The notes below the pieces were generated by a model. It had not been told where the DNA came from. It ran no database searches and saw only the letters and a list, made by a program, of their open reading frames with translations. DNA of 64,000 nucleotides from Herbiconiux flava (lineage in GTDB: Bacteria; Actinomycetota; Actinomycetes; Actinomycetales; Microbacteriaceae): NCBI RefSeq assembly GCF_013409865.1, contig NZ_JACCBM010000001.1:1612001-1676000 (forward strand), given 5' to 3'. The position numbers were made by a program, and so were the translations under genes. This document shows positions 35,912 through 44,025 of the stretch, one piece after another. The stretch's first letter is position 1; every line of letters starts with the position of its first letter.

Positions 35912-37200
35912 ACCTTCAGTCGCCAGTCCTCGTCGTCGGACGCGGCGTCCTGCACCGCGATGGCCATCGTGATCGCCCCGGTCGGGGGCTCGATCACGGT
36001 GGCCTCGTCGCGTCGGTGGCGCAGGATGTCCTCGACGTAGGACGAGAGGGCCTCGGCCAGCGGCACGTCGCGGTTCTGCTCCTGGCTCATGTACCAGCGG
36101 TGCTCGAGCAGCTGGTGGAAGATCTCGGCCGGCTCGAGCTTGCCCTTGAGGTCGCGCGGGATGGCGCGGATGACCGGCTCGAACACCTTGGCGAGCCACT
36201 CGTGCGCGAGCATCTCCTCGTCGTAGGCCTTCCGGCCGTACTTCGCCGTGTACGAGTCGAGGTCGTTCAGCAGGCGCCGGGCCTGGTTCTCCTGGGCGTC
36301 GAGGCCGGTGAGGCGGAGCAGGCGGCGCTGGTGGTGCCCCGCATCCACCACCTTGGGCTGGATGCGCACGGTCGTGCCGCCCTCGGTGGTCTTGATCGCG
36401 AGCTCTTCGATGTCAAAGCCGAGGTCGTTCAGGCGGTCGACGCGCTCGTTGATGCGCCAGCGCTCGGAGCTGCTGAACGACTCGGAACCCGTGAGCTCCT
36501 TCCAGAGCGAGCGGTAGGCCGCGACGATGCCGTTCGAGACGGTGATCGGGTCGAGCTCCTCGTCGATGCGGCCGCCGGCCTCGAGGTCCATCAGCTCGCC
36601 GGCGATGTTCACGCGGGCGATCTCGAGGTCGTTCTCGCGCTGGCCGTTGGAGAGGCCGCCCTCGTAGAGTTGGCCGGTCTCGGCGTCGACGAGGTAGGCG
36701 GCGAAGGCGCCGGCGTCACGACGGAAGAGGGTGTTCGAGAGCGAGACGTCACCCCAGAAGAAGCCGATCACGTGCAGGCGGACGAGCAGCACGGCGAGGG
36801 CGTCGACGAGGCGGGTGGCCGTGTCGGGGCGCAGCTGCTGGGAGAACAGCGCGCGGTAGGGCAGCGAGAACTTCAGATGCCGGGTGACGAGCGCGGAGTT
36901 CAGCACGTCGCCGTCGTAGGTGCGGCGGTTGGTGACCACGGCCAGAGGGTCGACGCAGGGCACGTCGAGACGCTGCAGGGTGCGGAGCATCTCGTACTCG
37001 CGCTTGGCCATCTCGTCGGTGGTCTCCTTGATGGCGATCACGTGGCCCGAGAGGTGGGCGAAGCGCACCAGGTGACGGGAGATGCCCTTGGGCAGCGCGG
37101 CGATGTACTCGTCGGCCCAGTCGTCGAGCGGCAGCTCCCAGGGCAGGTCGAGCAGCGCCGGGTCGGCCGTGGCGGAGGTGATGTTCAGGGAGGTGCTCAT
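35908..37200 (-). CDS. DUF4032 protein with kinase-like fold
   Basis: 430 residues. The N-terminal half shows protein-kinase-like elements: '[20 protein letters not shown]' with a Lys and Glu, the catalytic-loop-like '[19 protein letters not shown]', and '[12 protein letters not shown]' as a DFG-like Asp. The C-terminal ~170 residues are the DUF4032 domain with '[22 protein letters not shown]' and '[17 protein letters not shown]'. The function is unknown; lipopolysaccharide-kinase-like phosphotransfer is possible. It follows the sugar ABC ATPase gene on the same strand, separated by a terminator. Confidence 0.85.
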   Translation of the reverse strand: MSTSLNITSATADPALLDLPWELPLDDWADEYIAALPKGISRHLVRFAHLSGHVIAIKETTDEMAKREYEMLRTLQRLDVPCVDPLAVVTNRRTYDGDVLNSALVTRHLKFSLPYRALFSQQLRPDTATRLVDALAVLLVRLHVIGFFWGDVSLSNTLFRRDAGAFAAYLVDAETGQLYEGGLSNGQRENDLEIARVNIAGELMDLEAGGRIDEELDPITVSNGIVAAYRSLWKELTGSESFSSSERWRINERVDRLNDLGFDIEELAIKTTEGGTTVRIQPKVVDAGHHQRRLLRLTGLDAQENQARRLLNDLDSYTAKYGRKAYDEEMLAHEWLAKVFEPVIRAIPRDLKGKLEPAEIFHQLLEHRWYMSQEQNRDVPLAEALSSYVEDILRHRRDEATVIEPPTGAITMAIAVQDAASDDEDWRLKV

Positions 37201-37228
37201 GGGCTCATCCGTCTCGTGAGGGGAAGAC

Positions 37229-37264
37229 GACTCTGCCGTGGCCCCTGGGAGCCACGGCAGAGTC
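37229..37264 (-). terminator. hairpin after the sugar ABC ATPase gene
   Basis: GACTCTGCCGTGGC (37229-37242) pairs perfectly over 14 bases with 37251-37264, loop CCCTGGGA. It lies 17 bases after the ABC ATPase stop and 28 bases before the DUF4032 start, so it should separate the two minus-strand genes. Confidence 0.85.
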
Positions 37265-37281
37265 GATCAGGATCGGGCAGG

Positions 37282-38379
<1,098 letters not shown>

Positions 38380-38594
38380 GTTCATTTCTCCTTCACCGGC
38401 AGGTACGTGCCGGACGATCCGTTGTGATGGATGGAACCGACCCTCGACAGCGAGGGTCCATCGCTCATTCTCGCACAGCTCGGGCGCACAGCCACCCTGT
38501 GGCCAGTTCCCAGACTGCCTTCCTACTATCCTTGAGTGGTCGCGAGCCCCTGGTCGCGCTCCACCCCCCTGACACCACCACACGGAAGAGACGT
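38380..38594. promoter_or_regulatory. divergent promoter region of ugpC and DsbA-like gene
   Basis: The 215 bases between the two starts hold no gene. A -10-like TATCCT (about 38526-38531) faces the DsbA-like gene. An A/T-richer stretch around 38455-38480 could serve the ATPase gene. No clear operator was seen. Confidence 0.4.
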
Positions 38595-39500
38595 ATGACC
38601 ATCGACGGACCCGGAGATCGTCAGTCCAAGAACCAGCGACGCGAGGCCGCCCGGGAGAAGGCGAAGCAGCTCCGCGAGGAGCAGCGCAAGAAAGAGGTGC
38701 GCAACCGCGCCATCCTCATCTCCTCGCTCAGCGTCGTCGTCATCGCGATCATCGTCGGTGTCGCGCTCGTGATCGTGTCGACCATCCGCCCGGCCGGCCC
38801 CGGCCCGCAGAACATGGCGAGCGACGGCATCCAGATCGGCACCGGCTTCGTCGCGGAGACCACTCCGGCCCTCGCCGCCGGCGAAGACCCCGTGCCGACC
38901 GTGAACGACCCGGCGTCCGGCACCGTCGACATCCGCGTCTACCTCGACTACATGTGCCCCTACTGCGGCCAGTTCGAGGCCACGAACAACACCCAGCTGG
39001 GGGAGTGGATCGAGTCCGGCGCCGCCACCGTCGAGATCCACCCGCTGTCGATCCTCGACCGCTCCTCGCTCGGGTCGAAGTACTCCACGCGCTCGGCCAA
39101 CGCCGCCGCCTGCGTCGCGAACTACTCGCCCGATCAGTTCTGGGACTACAACTCGCTGCTGTTCCAGAACCAGCCCGCCGAGAACACCGAGGGCCTCGAC
39201 AACCAGAAGCTCAAAGACCTGGCCGGTGAGGCCGAGGTGACGGCGCAGGGCGACATCGAGTCGTGCATCGACGACACCACCTTCCGGGGCTGGGTCGCCG
39301 ACTCCACCTCGCGGGCCCTCGAGGGCCCGCTGCCCGACACCGACGAGGCCAAGGTCACCGGCACCCCGACCGTGCTCGTGAACGGCGAGAAGTACACCGG
39401 CTCGCTCACCGACCCCGACGCGTTCAGCGCCTTCGTCGTGCAGGTCTCGGGCGAGGCCTACTCGACCGCGACGCCGACCCCCACTCCCACCGCGGGCTGA
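38595..39500 (+). CDS. membrane-anchored DsbA-like thiol-disulfide oxidoreductase
   Basis: 301 residues. A very basic cytosolic N-terminus with Gln/Arg/Glu/Lys repeats (~10-38, likely coiled coil) leads to one membrane helix ('ILISSLSVVVIAIIVGVALV'), then a thioredoxin-like domain with the active site 'DYMCPYCGQFEA'. The cis-Pro loop 'VTGTPTVLVNGEKYTG' and an extra Cys pair ('AACVANY', 'ESCIDD') follow. The C-terminus ends in a TPTPTPTAG tail. It should form or isomerise disulfides in exported proteins. ATG 38595 follows GGAAGAG. A hairpin terminator follows the stop. Confidence 0.92.
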   Translation: MTIDGPGDRQSKNQRREAAREKAKQLREEQRKKEVRNRAILISSLSVVVIAIIVGVALVIVSTIRPAGPGPQNMASDGIQIGTGFVAETTPALAAGEDPVPTVNDPASGTVDIRVYLDYMCPYCGQFEATNNTQLGEWIESGAATVEIHPLSILDRSSLGSKYSTRSANAAACVANYSPDQFWDYNSLLFQNQPAENTEGLDNQKLKDLAGEAEVTAQGDIESCIDDTTFRGWVADSTSRALEGPLPDTDEAKVTGTPTVLVNGEKYTGSLTDPDAFSAFVVQVSGEAYSTATPTPTPTAG

Positions 39501-39508
39501 TCGGCCCC

Positions 39509-39542
39509 AGGACGGCCGTCCGGTGCGCCGGGCGGCCGTCCT
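39509..39542 (+). terminator. terminator after the DsbA-like gene
   Basis: AGGACGGCCG (39509-39518) pairs with CGGCCGTCCT (39533-39542) over a 14-base loop. It lies 8 bases past the stop codon and 43 bases before tRNA-Thr, which has its own -10-like TACAAT at 39564-39569. Confidence 0.7.
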
Positions 39543-39585
39543 CCTGCGCAGCTCCTGCGTCGCTACAATGAGGTGTTCCACCCCA

Positions 39586-39661
39586 GCCGGCCTGGCGCAA
39601 TTGGTAGCGCACCGCTCTTGTAAAGCGGGGGTTACGGGTTCGAGTCCCGTGGCCGGCCCCA
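39586..39661 (+). tRNA. tRNA-Thr (anticodon TGT), integration target
   Basis: Cloverleaf with acceptor GCCGGCC/GGCCGGC, D-arm GCGCAATTGGTAGCGC, anticodon arm CCGCTCTTGTAAAGCGG with TGT, a variable loop GGGTT and T-arm ACGGGTTCGAGTCCCGT. The sequence continues CCCA, so CCA appears encoded at 39659-39661. From 39622 onward the 3' half is repeated at 43628-43669, showing that an element integrated here and rebuilt the tRNA end. Confidence 0.95.
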
Positions 39662-39663
39662 CG
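39622..39663 (+). repeat. attL, 42-bp direct repeat within tRNA-Thr
   Basis: Identical at every base to 43628-43669. It begins with the AAAGCGGGGG side of the anticodon stem and ends just past the tRNA CCA at ACG. The bases on either side differ between the copies (T and A here, G and C at the right copy), so the repeat length is exact. Confidence 0.95.
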
Positions 39664-39696
39664 ATCCGTTGTTCTGCGCGGAACTGCCGCTGAGGC

Positions 39697-40496
39697 TCAC
39701 GCCGCCGCCGAGCCGCCAGTCATGATTTGCTCATGATGAGCATTCTTCTCTGCGCGAGCTAAGGCTTTCGCTCGTGCTGCCTCGACCTTCGAAGTGACCT
39801 CATCGAGCCGATCGGGCCACAGATGGCCGTACGTGTTCAGTGTCTCCGTAGCGTCCCGGTGACTCAACATCCTCTGCACCAGCTTCACGTCGGCGCCGGC
39901 TGCGATCGCCATGCTCGCAGCGGTGTGACGCAGCTTGTGCGGTGTCACACCCACCTCGTCGAGGCCCGCCCCGCGACCGCCTTGGCCCACACTCGAGGCC
40001 GCCAGTTGTGATCGTGGACGGCCTGACCAGATTGAGCGCGGAAGACGTATTCGTCGTCCGTGCGCCCATCGAGTAGTGGCTTCAGTTCTTCCACGATGAA
40101 GCTCACCAGAGGAACCACGCGACGTTCACCGGTCTTCGGCATTCCAAGCTTCCGGGCTCCAGCCGCGTCGATGGTCCAGGTCCTCCGGACGGACACTCTC
40201 CTAGTGGTGATGTCGACGTCGGCGACCGTCAGAGCCAGCGCCTCGTTGATCCGCAGCCCCGAGTAGGCCAGCAGCAGAACCAGGGCCCTATCGCTCTGCG
40301 TGCCGGCAGCTTCGGCCGCGTCCGCGAGCGACTCGACTTCCTCGAAGTTGAGGTAGATCTGCTCCGCCTTCTGCGATGCCGGAAGCTTGACGCCGGCAGC
40401 GGGGTTGGAGGAGACCCATCCCGCCTTCACCGCGTACCCAAGAACCGCCGACGTGACGTAGTGCAGACGATCGATACTCGTCAAGCTCGCCGGCGC
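39697..40496 (-). pseudogene. tyrosine recombinase (phage integrase), truncated and frameshifted
   Basis: The minus strand encodes the end of a core-binding domain ('SLTSIDRLHYVTSAVLGYAV') and a catalytic domain with the first Arg in 'LAYSGLRINEALALTV', HxxR in 'TPHKLRHTAASMAIA', and the nucleophile in 'LNTYGHLWPDRLDE'. The frame changes near 39965-39985, in a GCGGGGCGGG run: '...VWAKAVAG' must shift by one base to reach 'GLDEVGVTPHKL'. The N-terminal arm-binding domain is absent, replaced by opposing phage coding sequence at about 40500. It lies beside attL as expected for an integrase. Both lesions should make it inactive. Confidence 0.88.
39719..39740. repeat. left arm-type repeat (candidate integrase binding site)
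   Basis: GTCATGATTTGCTCATGATGAG contains two TCATGAT words and is matched by GTCATGATCTGGTCATGATGG at 43483-43503. It lies 55 bases inside attL and within the end of the integrase reading frame. Mirror placement of the same word near both ends suggests integrase arm sites flanking attP in the circular form. Confidence 0.6.
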
Positions 40497-40512
40497 AGCG
40501 TCGGCCGAGTCG

Positions 40513-40683
40513 ATGCTCGTCAACAACAACTTGACGGTGCTTGGCAAAGCCAGCGTGGTCGATGACGTCGAGCTCATCAGCAATCTGGACGTACCGAACC
40601 TGCCACCAGTGCCAACGGGCATGACGACGTACGAGGTGGTCGTTGGTTCCAACGGGCGGCTATACCGCGGCCCTGCCATCTGA
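40513..40683 (+). pseudogene. C-terminal fragment of a phage tail / structural protein
   Basis: The plus-strand frame from ATG 40513 reads 'MLVNNNLTVLGKASVVDDVE', then 'LISNLDVPNLPPVPTGMTTY' and ends '...VVVGSNGRLYRGPAI' at TGA 40681-40683. Repetitive N/G/V-rich strands of this kind are typical of minor tail or tail-fibre proteins of actinobacteriophages. There is no room for the rest of the gene because integrase coding sequence on the other strand begins just upstream. I take it as a deletion endpoint. Confidence 0.6.
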
Positions 40684-40709
40684 CGAAGCGGTGCCGGTAT
40701 GGTCGGGGT

Positions 40710-40895
40710 GTGGCAGAAACCTCGATCCCAGGAGTCGGTATCGCGACCTATGAAGTCCGGACCGAGAGCTTTTACCAGCCTGGCTACGAGCTTCGAACAG
40801 CCGAGGACATCCGCGTCGACGGCGCGGTCCCCGACGCGGCGACGAAGCAGCTGGTCGAGGCCCACCTGAAGCGGCTCGCGATCATCAATCAATAG
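40710..40895 (+). CDS. small phage-like protein
   Basis: 61 residues with GTG start: 'MAETSIPGVGIATYEVRTES', a central 'YQPGYELRTAEDIRVDGAV' and a helical end 'KQLVEAHLKRLAIINQ'. It follows the tail fragment by 26 bases in the same direction and precedes another small gene. This is the place where phages keep small accessory tail or lysis-module genes. No family recognised. Confidence 0.55.
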   Translation: MAETSIPGVGIATYEVRTESFYQPGYELRTAEDIRVDGAVPDAATKQLVEAHLKRLAIINQ

Positions 40896-40927
40896 GCGTC
40901 GCTCCGATCCGCCTTGGAGGCAATGAA

Positions 40928-41251
40928 ATGAGCAACGAATCGAGTGACCTGGACCAGTCGATAGTCGAGCTGGCTCGCGAGCAGGTCGATGCGCTCGAGG
41001 TACCAGAGTCGGAAGTCAGGCGCATCTATCTGGAGCTCGCCGCGCTCGCTCAGGACACCGAGTTGCCCGGACCGGAGTTCGTGCTCGCGCAGGTCGGCTT
41101 TCTGGCCATGACGACCGCTCTGCGTGAGAACTTCGAGAAGAAGACTCCACTGCAGGAGCAGGCCGACTTCCTGCGGGCACGGCGCGAGATCAAAAAGCTC
41201 ACTGGTATCGAGGTCAGGAACCCCTATGACGTCTCGCCGCCTTCTTCGTAA
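40928..41251 (+). CDS. small helical phage-like protein
   Basis: 107 residues, acidic and helical ('DQSIVELAREQVDALEVPES', 'FLAMTTALRENFEKKTPLQEQ'). Its ATG follows TTGGAGG at good spacing. It is third in the plus-strand row after the tail fragment and converges on the next minus-strand gene with a 28-base overlap. Function unknown. Confidence 0.6.
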   Translation: MSNESSDLDQSIVELAREQVDALEVPESEVRRIYLELAALAQDTELPGPEFVLAQVGFLAMTTALRENFEKKTPLQEQADFLRARREIKKLTGIEVRNPYDVSPPSS

Positions 41252-41628
41252 AGATCTTCCCTGATTTCTGCCTCGCGCATTGCTAGACCCGCAAGCGTCG
41301 CTTCGATCTGACCGATACGAAGCGCATCCCCGTAGCTCTCAGCCACCTGAAGCCAGTAGCGATTCTTCTCTTGGTCCGCGAGAACTTGCTGCAGCTCGTT
41401 TCGGAGCGACCTCTCGGCACGAGTGGCGAGTGTGTGCTGAGCTGCCGCTTCCGCAGCGCGAGCGTATGCCGTCTGCTCCTCAGCCGCGCGAGCTCTGCGA
41501 TTCGCAAGGACGCTGTCTCGTATTGCGACGATCAGCGCAAGAAGAGTAACCAGACCGATGAATACATTGGCGGCGAAATTCCACCAATCCGAGGCTGAAT
41601 CAGGAGCGAAAGGGTTACCGGTGAGCAT
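41224..41628 (-). CDS. single-pass membrane protein with coiled coil
   Basis: 134 residues. A short periplasmic start ('MLTGNPFAPDSASDWWN'), one membrane helix (~18-38, 'VFIGLVTLLALIVAIRDSVL') and then a long charged Ala/Glu/Arg/Gln helix (~42-125), probably a coiled coil facing the cytosol. It is downstream of the AbiV-like gene on the same strand (20 bases apart), so it may be co-expressed as a partner. It could instead be a phage membrane protein. No family recognised. Confidence 0.6.
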   Translation of the reverse strand: MLTGNPFAPDSASDWWNFAANVFIGLVTLLALIVAIRDSVLANRRARAAEEQTAYARAAEAAAQHTLATRAERSLRNELQQVLADQEKNRYWLQVAESYGDALRIGQIEATLAGLAMREAEIREDLYEEGGETS

Positions 41629-41648
41629 CCGCCGAGCTTAGCGAAAGG

Positions 41649-42401
41649 TCAAGCCGCCGACTCCGGTTCGTTGCCGCCGCCGCCGCCGCCGTAAGGAGTG
41701 CCTGTCTCTGAGAGCCGCCCGATCGCGTCGTCTTGGGCCTCCCAGCCCTCTCTCGACTGTCGCTGCACCGCAAGGCGACCGCCATCCGCGTAGGCGGCGT
41801 AGAGGTCAGTGTCTGGGATTGCCGATCGATCGGGCTGCTCACCGATGAACTTGATGTGGTCGCCCAAGCGAAGCTGCCACCCGATTTGATCGACGATCGC
41901 GACTAACTCCGCGACGTCGTCGCCAGTCTCGTCGTAAGGCTTGCGGGTCCGACCGGTCCCCTTGTCGATGTCGACGTACAGGCCGCTCATGCGATTCGCG
42001 CTCTGCTTCTCGGCGAACGCGTCCAGATCCGCGAGATAGTCCTCAACCGATCCGAGGAGCAGATCGTTGGGCTCCGGCGGCTCGACATCGAACCAGTAGT
42101 CGTGGTTCAGGATGAACGCGCGCACCTCACGCAGCTTGGGCTGATGATTGCGCCAGTCCCGCCAGAACTGATCGTCCAGCTCGGGGTCGCGGTGGCCGGC
42201 GGTGTGGCTGACGATCTTTGCCTTGTGAATCATGATCGCCTTGCCGGATTCCTCGAGAGCCACGATCGCGAGTGCACGGGCCCTGCCGCCGGCACCTACT
42301 GCAGCCAGAGCTTCGGCTTCCCGTGCCAGGCGCCACGCGTTCGACAGGAGCGCGTCGTAGAGCGACTCGACCTGCTCGAACGTCAGCTTTCGATTCGCCA
42401 C
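41649..42401 (-). CDS. abiV: AbiV-type abortive infection protein
   Basis: 250 residues from GTG 42401 ('MANRKLTFEQVESLYDALLS'), chosen because homologous sequence starts here and a GGGGG-containing ribosome site precedes it. The N-terminal ~110 residues match AbiV/HEPN-like proteins: 'NAWRLAREAEALAAVGAGGR', 'ARALAIVALEESGKAIMIHK', and 'FWRDWRNHQPKLREVRAFIL' with the conserved His. The C-terminal ~130 residues are unassigned and end in a Gly-rich tail. AbiV stops phage propagation by interfering with translation in infected lactococci. Here it is cargo of a decayed prophage. Confidence 0.7.
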   Translation of the reverse strand: MANRKLTFEQVESLYDALLSNAWRLAREAEALAAVGAGGRARALAIVALEESGKAIMIHKAKIVSHTAGHRDPELDDQFWRDWRNHQPKLREVRAFILNHDYWFDVEPPEPNDLLLGSVEDYLADLDAFAEKQSANRMSGLYVDIDKGTGRTRKPYDETGDDVAELVAIVDQIGWQLRLGDHIKFIGEQPDRSAIPDTDLYAAYADGGRLAVQRQSREGWEAQDDAIGRLSETGTPYGGGGGGNEPESAA

Positions 42402-42432
42402 CGTAACCCCCGCCCTCGACGTTACCTGCAGC

Positions 42433-42597
42433 CTAGCGATCACCCCAAGCGCCCTTCGGGGTGAAGTTCTTGCCGGCCGGCACCATCGCGTGCAGCGCCG
42501 CTCTATGGCATGCGGCCGCGGCGTCCGCGAGGGTCCCGAAGTAGCCGATGAGCTCGCGCGGCTCGGTCGATACATTCACTGCGCGGAAGCGCCACAC
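42433..42597 (-). CDS. 54-residue protein with AP2-like motif
   Basis: From GTG 42597: 'MWRFRAVNVSTEPRELIGYF' then 'GTLADAAAACHRAALHAMV' and 'PAGKNFTPKG'. The pattern WR-R, G-F-T, AA-A---AA and a final NF agrees with the second half of AP2 DNA-binding domains, which in phages often accompany HNH endonucleases. The usual N-terminal strands are missing or very short, so it may be a fragment. It lies 31 bases upstream of the abiV start on the same strand. Confidence 0.45.
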   Translation of the reverse strand: MWRFRAVNVSTEPRELIGYFGTLADAAAACHRAALHAMVPAGKNFTPKGAWGDR

Positions 42598-42893
42598 CGT
42601 CTCGAGGCCGCGGCGTACCGTACTGCGAGGTAGCGGATCTCCACAAACGGCCCCTCTGTGCCCGGGCGGGGGAAGAGCCAAGTGGTGGGCAGGACCGTGT
42701 CTACGGGATGCCAAGCGGGCAACAGGGGCTCCTCTCTCGGGAGCGCGCCGGCCCGCGCACCAAGACCGTAGCAGTGCCCTCGGACAGCGCCCGTCTTGCG
42801 CTCGTGTGCCCAGCTGTCTCAGATACGACACCTATCCGGTCGGTTCGTGACAGCGTAGGTGCAGCCGCCTCCGCACGTGTCTAGAGTCGCTGC

Positions 42894-43400
42894 GTGACCA
42901 CCCGCGACGCAGCTCTGGCGAATGTCAAGACGAACCTACGTGCAGCGATGCAGCAGGCCCGACTCTCGCCAGCAGAGGTCGCTGCTGCCGCTGGAATGAA
43001 CCGCTCTACCGTTTCCCGGAGGCTGCTCGAGGGTGCCGACATGCCCATAGCCGATGTGTTCAGGATCGCACTGGCCTGCGGAGTGGACCCCGTCGAGATG
43101 TTCGCGGAATCAGGCCGCGTCGAAACTGGAGCCTCATCTGGAGCGCAGGCACAGACAAATCGACTAGCCGCGTTCGTTCGGACGATTGTGCGCGAGGAGC
43201 TGCTTCGATCCGACAACGCGAAGATCGCCTACTCTATCCCGGAGGCTGCAGACGCCGCAGGGCTGAGCACCACCTCGATCAGGAACGCGATCGCCCGCAA
43301 CGACCTCGTGCCATCGTTCTACGGGCCTAAGCCGTTGCTGCCGCGGGCCGAACTTGAGCGGTGGCTCGTGGCCATGCCGTCCGAGCCCCCACGGAGGTAG
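42894..43400 (+). CDS. XRE-type regulator with excisionase-like C-terminal domain
   Basis: 168 residues, GTG start. Residues ~10-65 form a helix-turn-helix of the Cro/CI class ('LSPAEVAAAAGMNRSTVSRR'). Residues ~112-160 resemble the winged-helix excisionase/MerR-like module ('YSIPEAADAAGLSTTSIRNA' then 'LLPRAELERWLVAMP'). The combination suggests an element-encoded repressor or a directionality factor. It is the last gene before attR. The 296-base gap before it (42598-42893) contains no gene that I can support. Confidence 0.7.
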   Translation: MTTRDAALANVKTNLRAAMQQARLSPAEVAAAAGMNRSTVSRRLLEGADMPIADVFRIALACGVDPVEMFAESGRVETGASSGAQAQTNRLAAFVRTIVREELLRSDNAKIAYSIPEAADAAGLSTTSIRNAIARNDLVPSFYGPKPLLPRAELERWLVAMPSEPPRR

Positions 43401-43471
43401 GGGACCCCTCGCCCCCATCAATCGCGAGCCCGCTTCGCGTTCTGCCTCTCGCTGTGCGCATGAGTCTGGGG

Positions 43472-43607
43472 GGTACTTCGATGTCATGATCTGGTCATGA
43501 TGGCCCGCGGCTCAAGCGTGAAGTAGCGGAATCAAGACGAACCGTTCCGGCGCCCGGGTTTCGCATGCCTGCGCGCTTCTCGGACGCAGGGGAAGGTACT
43601 TAGATGT
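43472..43607. repeat. right arm-type repeats near attR
   Basis: GTCATGATCTGGTCATGATGG (43483-43503) matches the left arm site at 39719. In addition GGTACTTCGATGT (43472-43484) and GGTACTTAGATGT (43595-43607) form a direct repeat, 12 of 13 bases identical. These lie 20-155 bases inside attR with no gene between, as integrase and excisionase sites usually do. Basis is sequence likeness only. Confidence 0.55.
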
Positions 43608-43627
43608 ACTGCGAAGTGACGCGAGAG

Positions 43628-43669
43628 AAAGCGGGGGTTACGGGTTCGAGTCCCGTGGCCGGCCCCACG
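43628..43669 (+). repeat. attR, 42-bp copy of the tRNA-Thr 3' half
   Basis: A perfect copy of 39622-39663, lacking the tRNA 5' half, so it is not a functional tRNA. It marks the right boundary of the integrated element and the old 3' end of the original tRNA-Thr gene. Confidence 0.95.
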
Positions 43670-43705
43670 CGCATCCGCCCTGCTCGGCCTGATCAGCCGG
43701 GCGGG

Positions 43706-43879
43706 TCAGCTCAGGATGCGGTCGCCGTACATCGCCATCACGGCGAGACCCACGGCCACGACGCCCATGACGGCGACGAGCACGATCCTGCCGATGCGCA
43801 ACGCGCGGTCGCGTCGCGGGTTGACGTAGTAGCGGCTGGAGTTGCGTCGCCCTCGGCGACGTCTCGTCGTCGAAGGCAT
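43706..43879 (-). CDS. 57-residue basic single-pass membrane protein
   Basis: From ATG 43879: 'MPSTTRRRRGRRNSSRYYVN', then 'PRRDRALRIGRIVLVAVMG', one membrane helix (~32-50) and the end 'MAMYGDRILS'. The highly basic cytosolic head followed by one helix is a layout common for small actinobacterial membrane proteins. Third-position G/C bias agrees with the core genome, so it belongs to the chromosome flank, not the island. Function unknown. Confidence 0.6.
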   Translation of the reverse strand: MPSTTRRRRGRRNSSRYYVNPRRDRALRIGRIVLVAVMGVVAVGLAVMAMYGDRILS

Positions 43880-43966
43880 GACGCCAGATTACGACGTCTG
43901 AGCGCCAGGATCATTGCGGTCGTGTGAACAGATGCTGTGAGACGTGTGACGCGTTCGGGGGGCGTC

Positions 43967-44006
43967 GAGCGGATGCGCGGAGCGGCGTTCGTGCGCGCAT
44001 CCGCTC
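43967..44006. terminator. perfect 13-bp hairpin before the 70-residue gene
   Basis: GAGCGGATGCGCG (43967-43979) pairs with CGCGCATCCGCTC (43994-44006), loop of 14 bases. It may terminate upstream transcription or act as a processing site. The arms contain the CGGATGC word that recurs throughout the window. Confidence 0.5.
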
Positions 44007-44025
44007 ACCGGGGTTGACTTGACCC

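Larger units (their letters stand above)
39622..43669. mobile_element. tRNA-Thr-integrated prophage remnant / genomic island (~4 kb)
   Basis: Two identical 42-bp direct repeats (39622-39663 and 43628-43669) frame the region; the left one is the tRNA-Thr 3' half. Inside are a broken tyrosine integrase next to attL, a truncated phage tail-type gene, two small phage-like genes, an AbiV-type defence gene, a membrane/coiled-coil protein, an AP2-like fragment and an XRE/excisionase-like regulator. Codon use is looser than in the flanks, with more A/T at third positions. Loss of most phage genes by an internal deletion is inferred from the int/tail junction near 40500. It cannot excise by itself unless the integrase frameshift is an artefact. 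Confidence 0.92.

Noticed and set aside
40513..40892. Integrase N-terminus extending to 40892 on the minus strand
   Set aside because: The extra translation lacks an arm-binding domain and is a shadow of the plus-strand phage genes.
43628..43669. A second tRNA-Thr gene
   Set aside because: Only the 3' half is present, without D-arm or anticodon 5' side; it is the attR copy.
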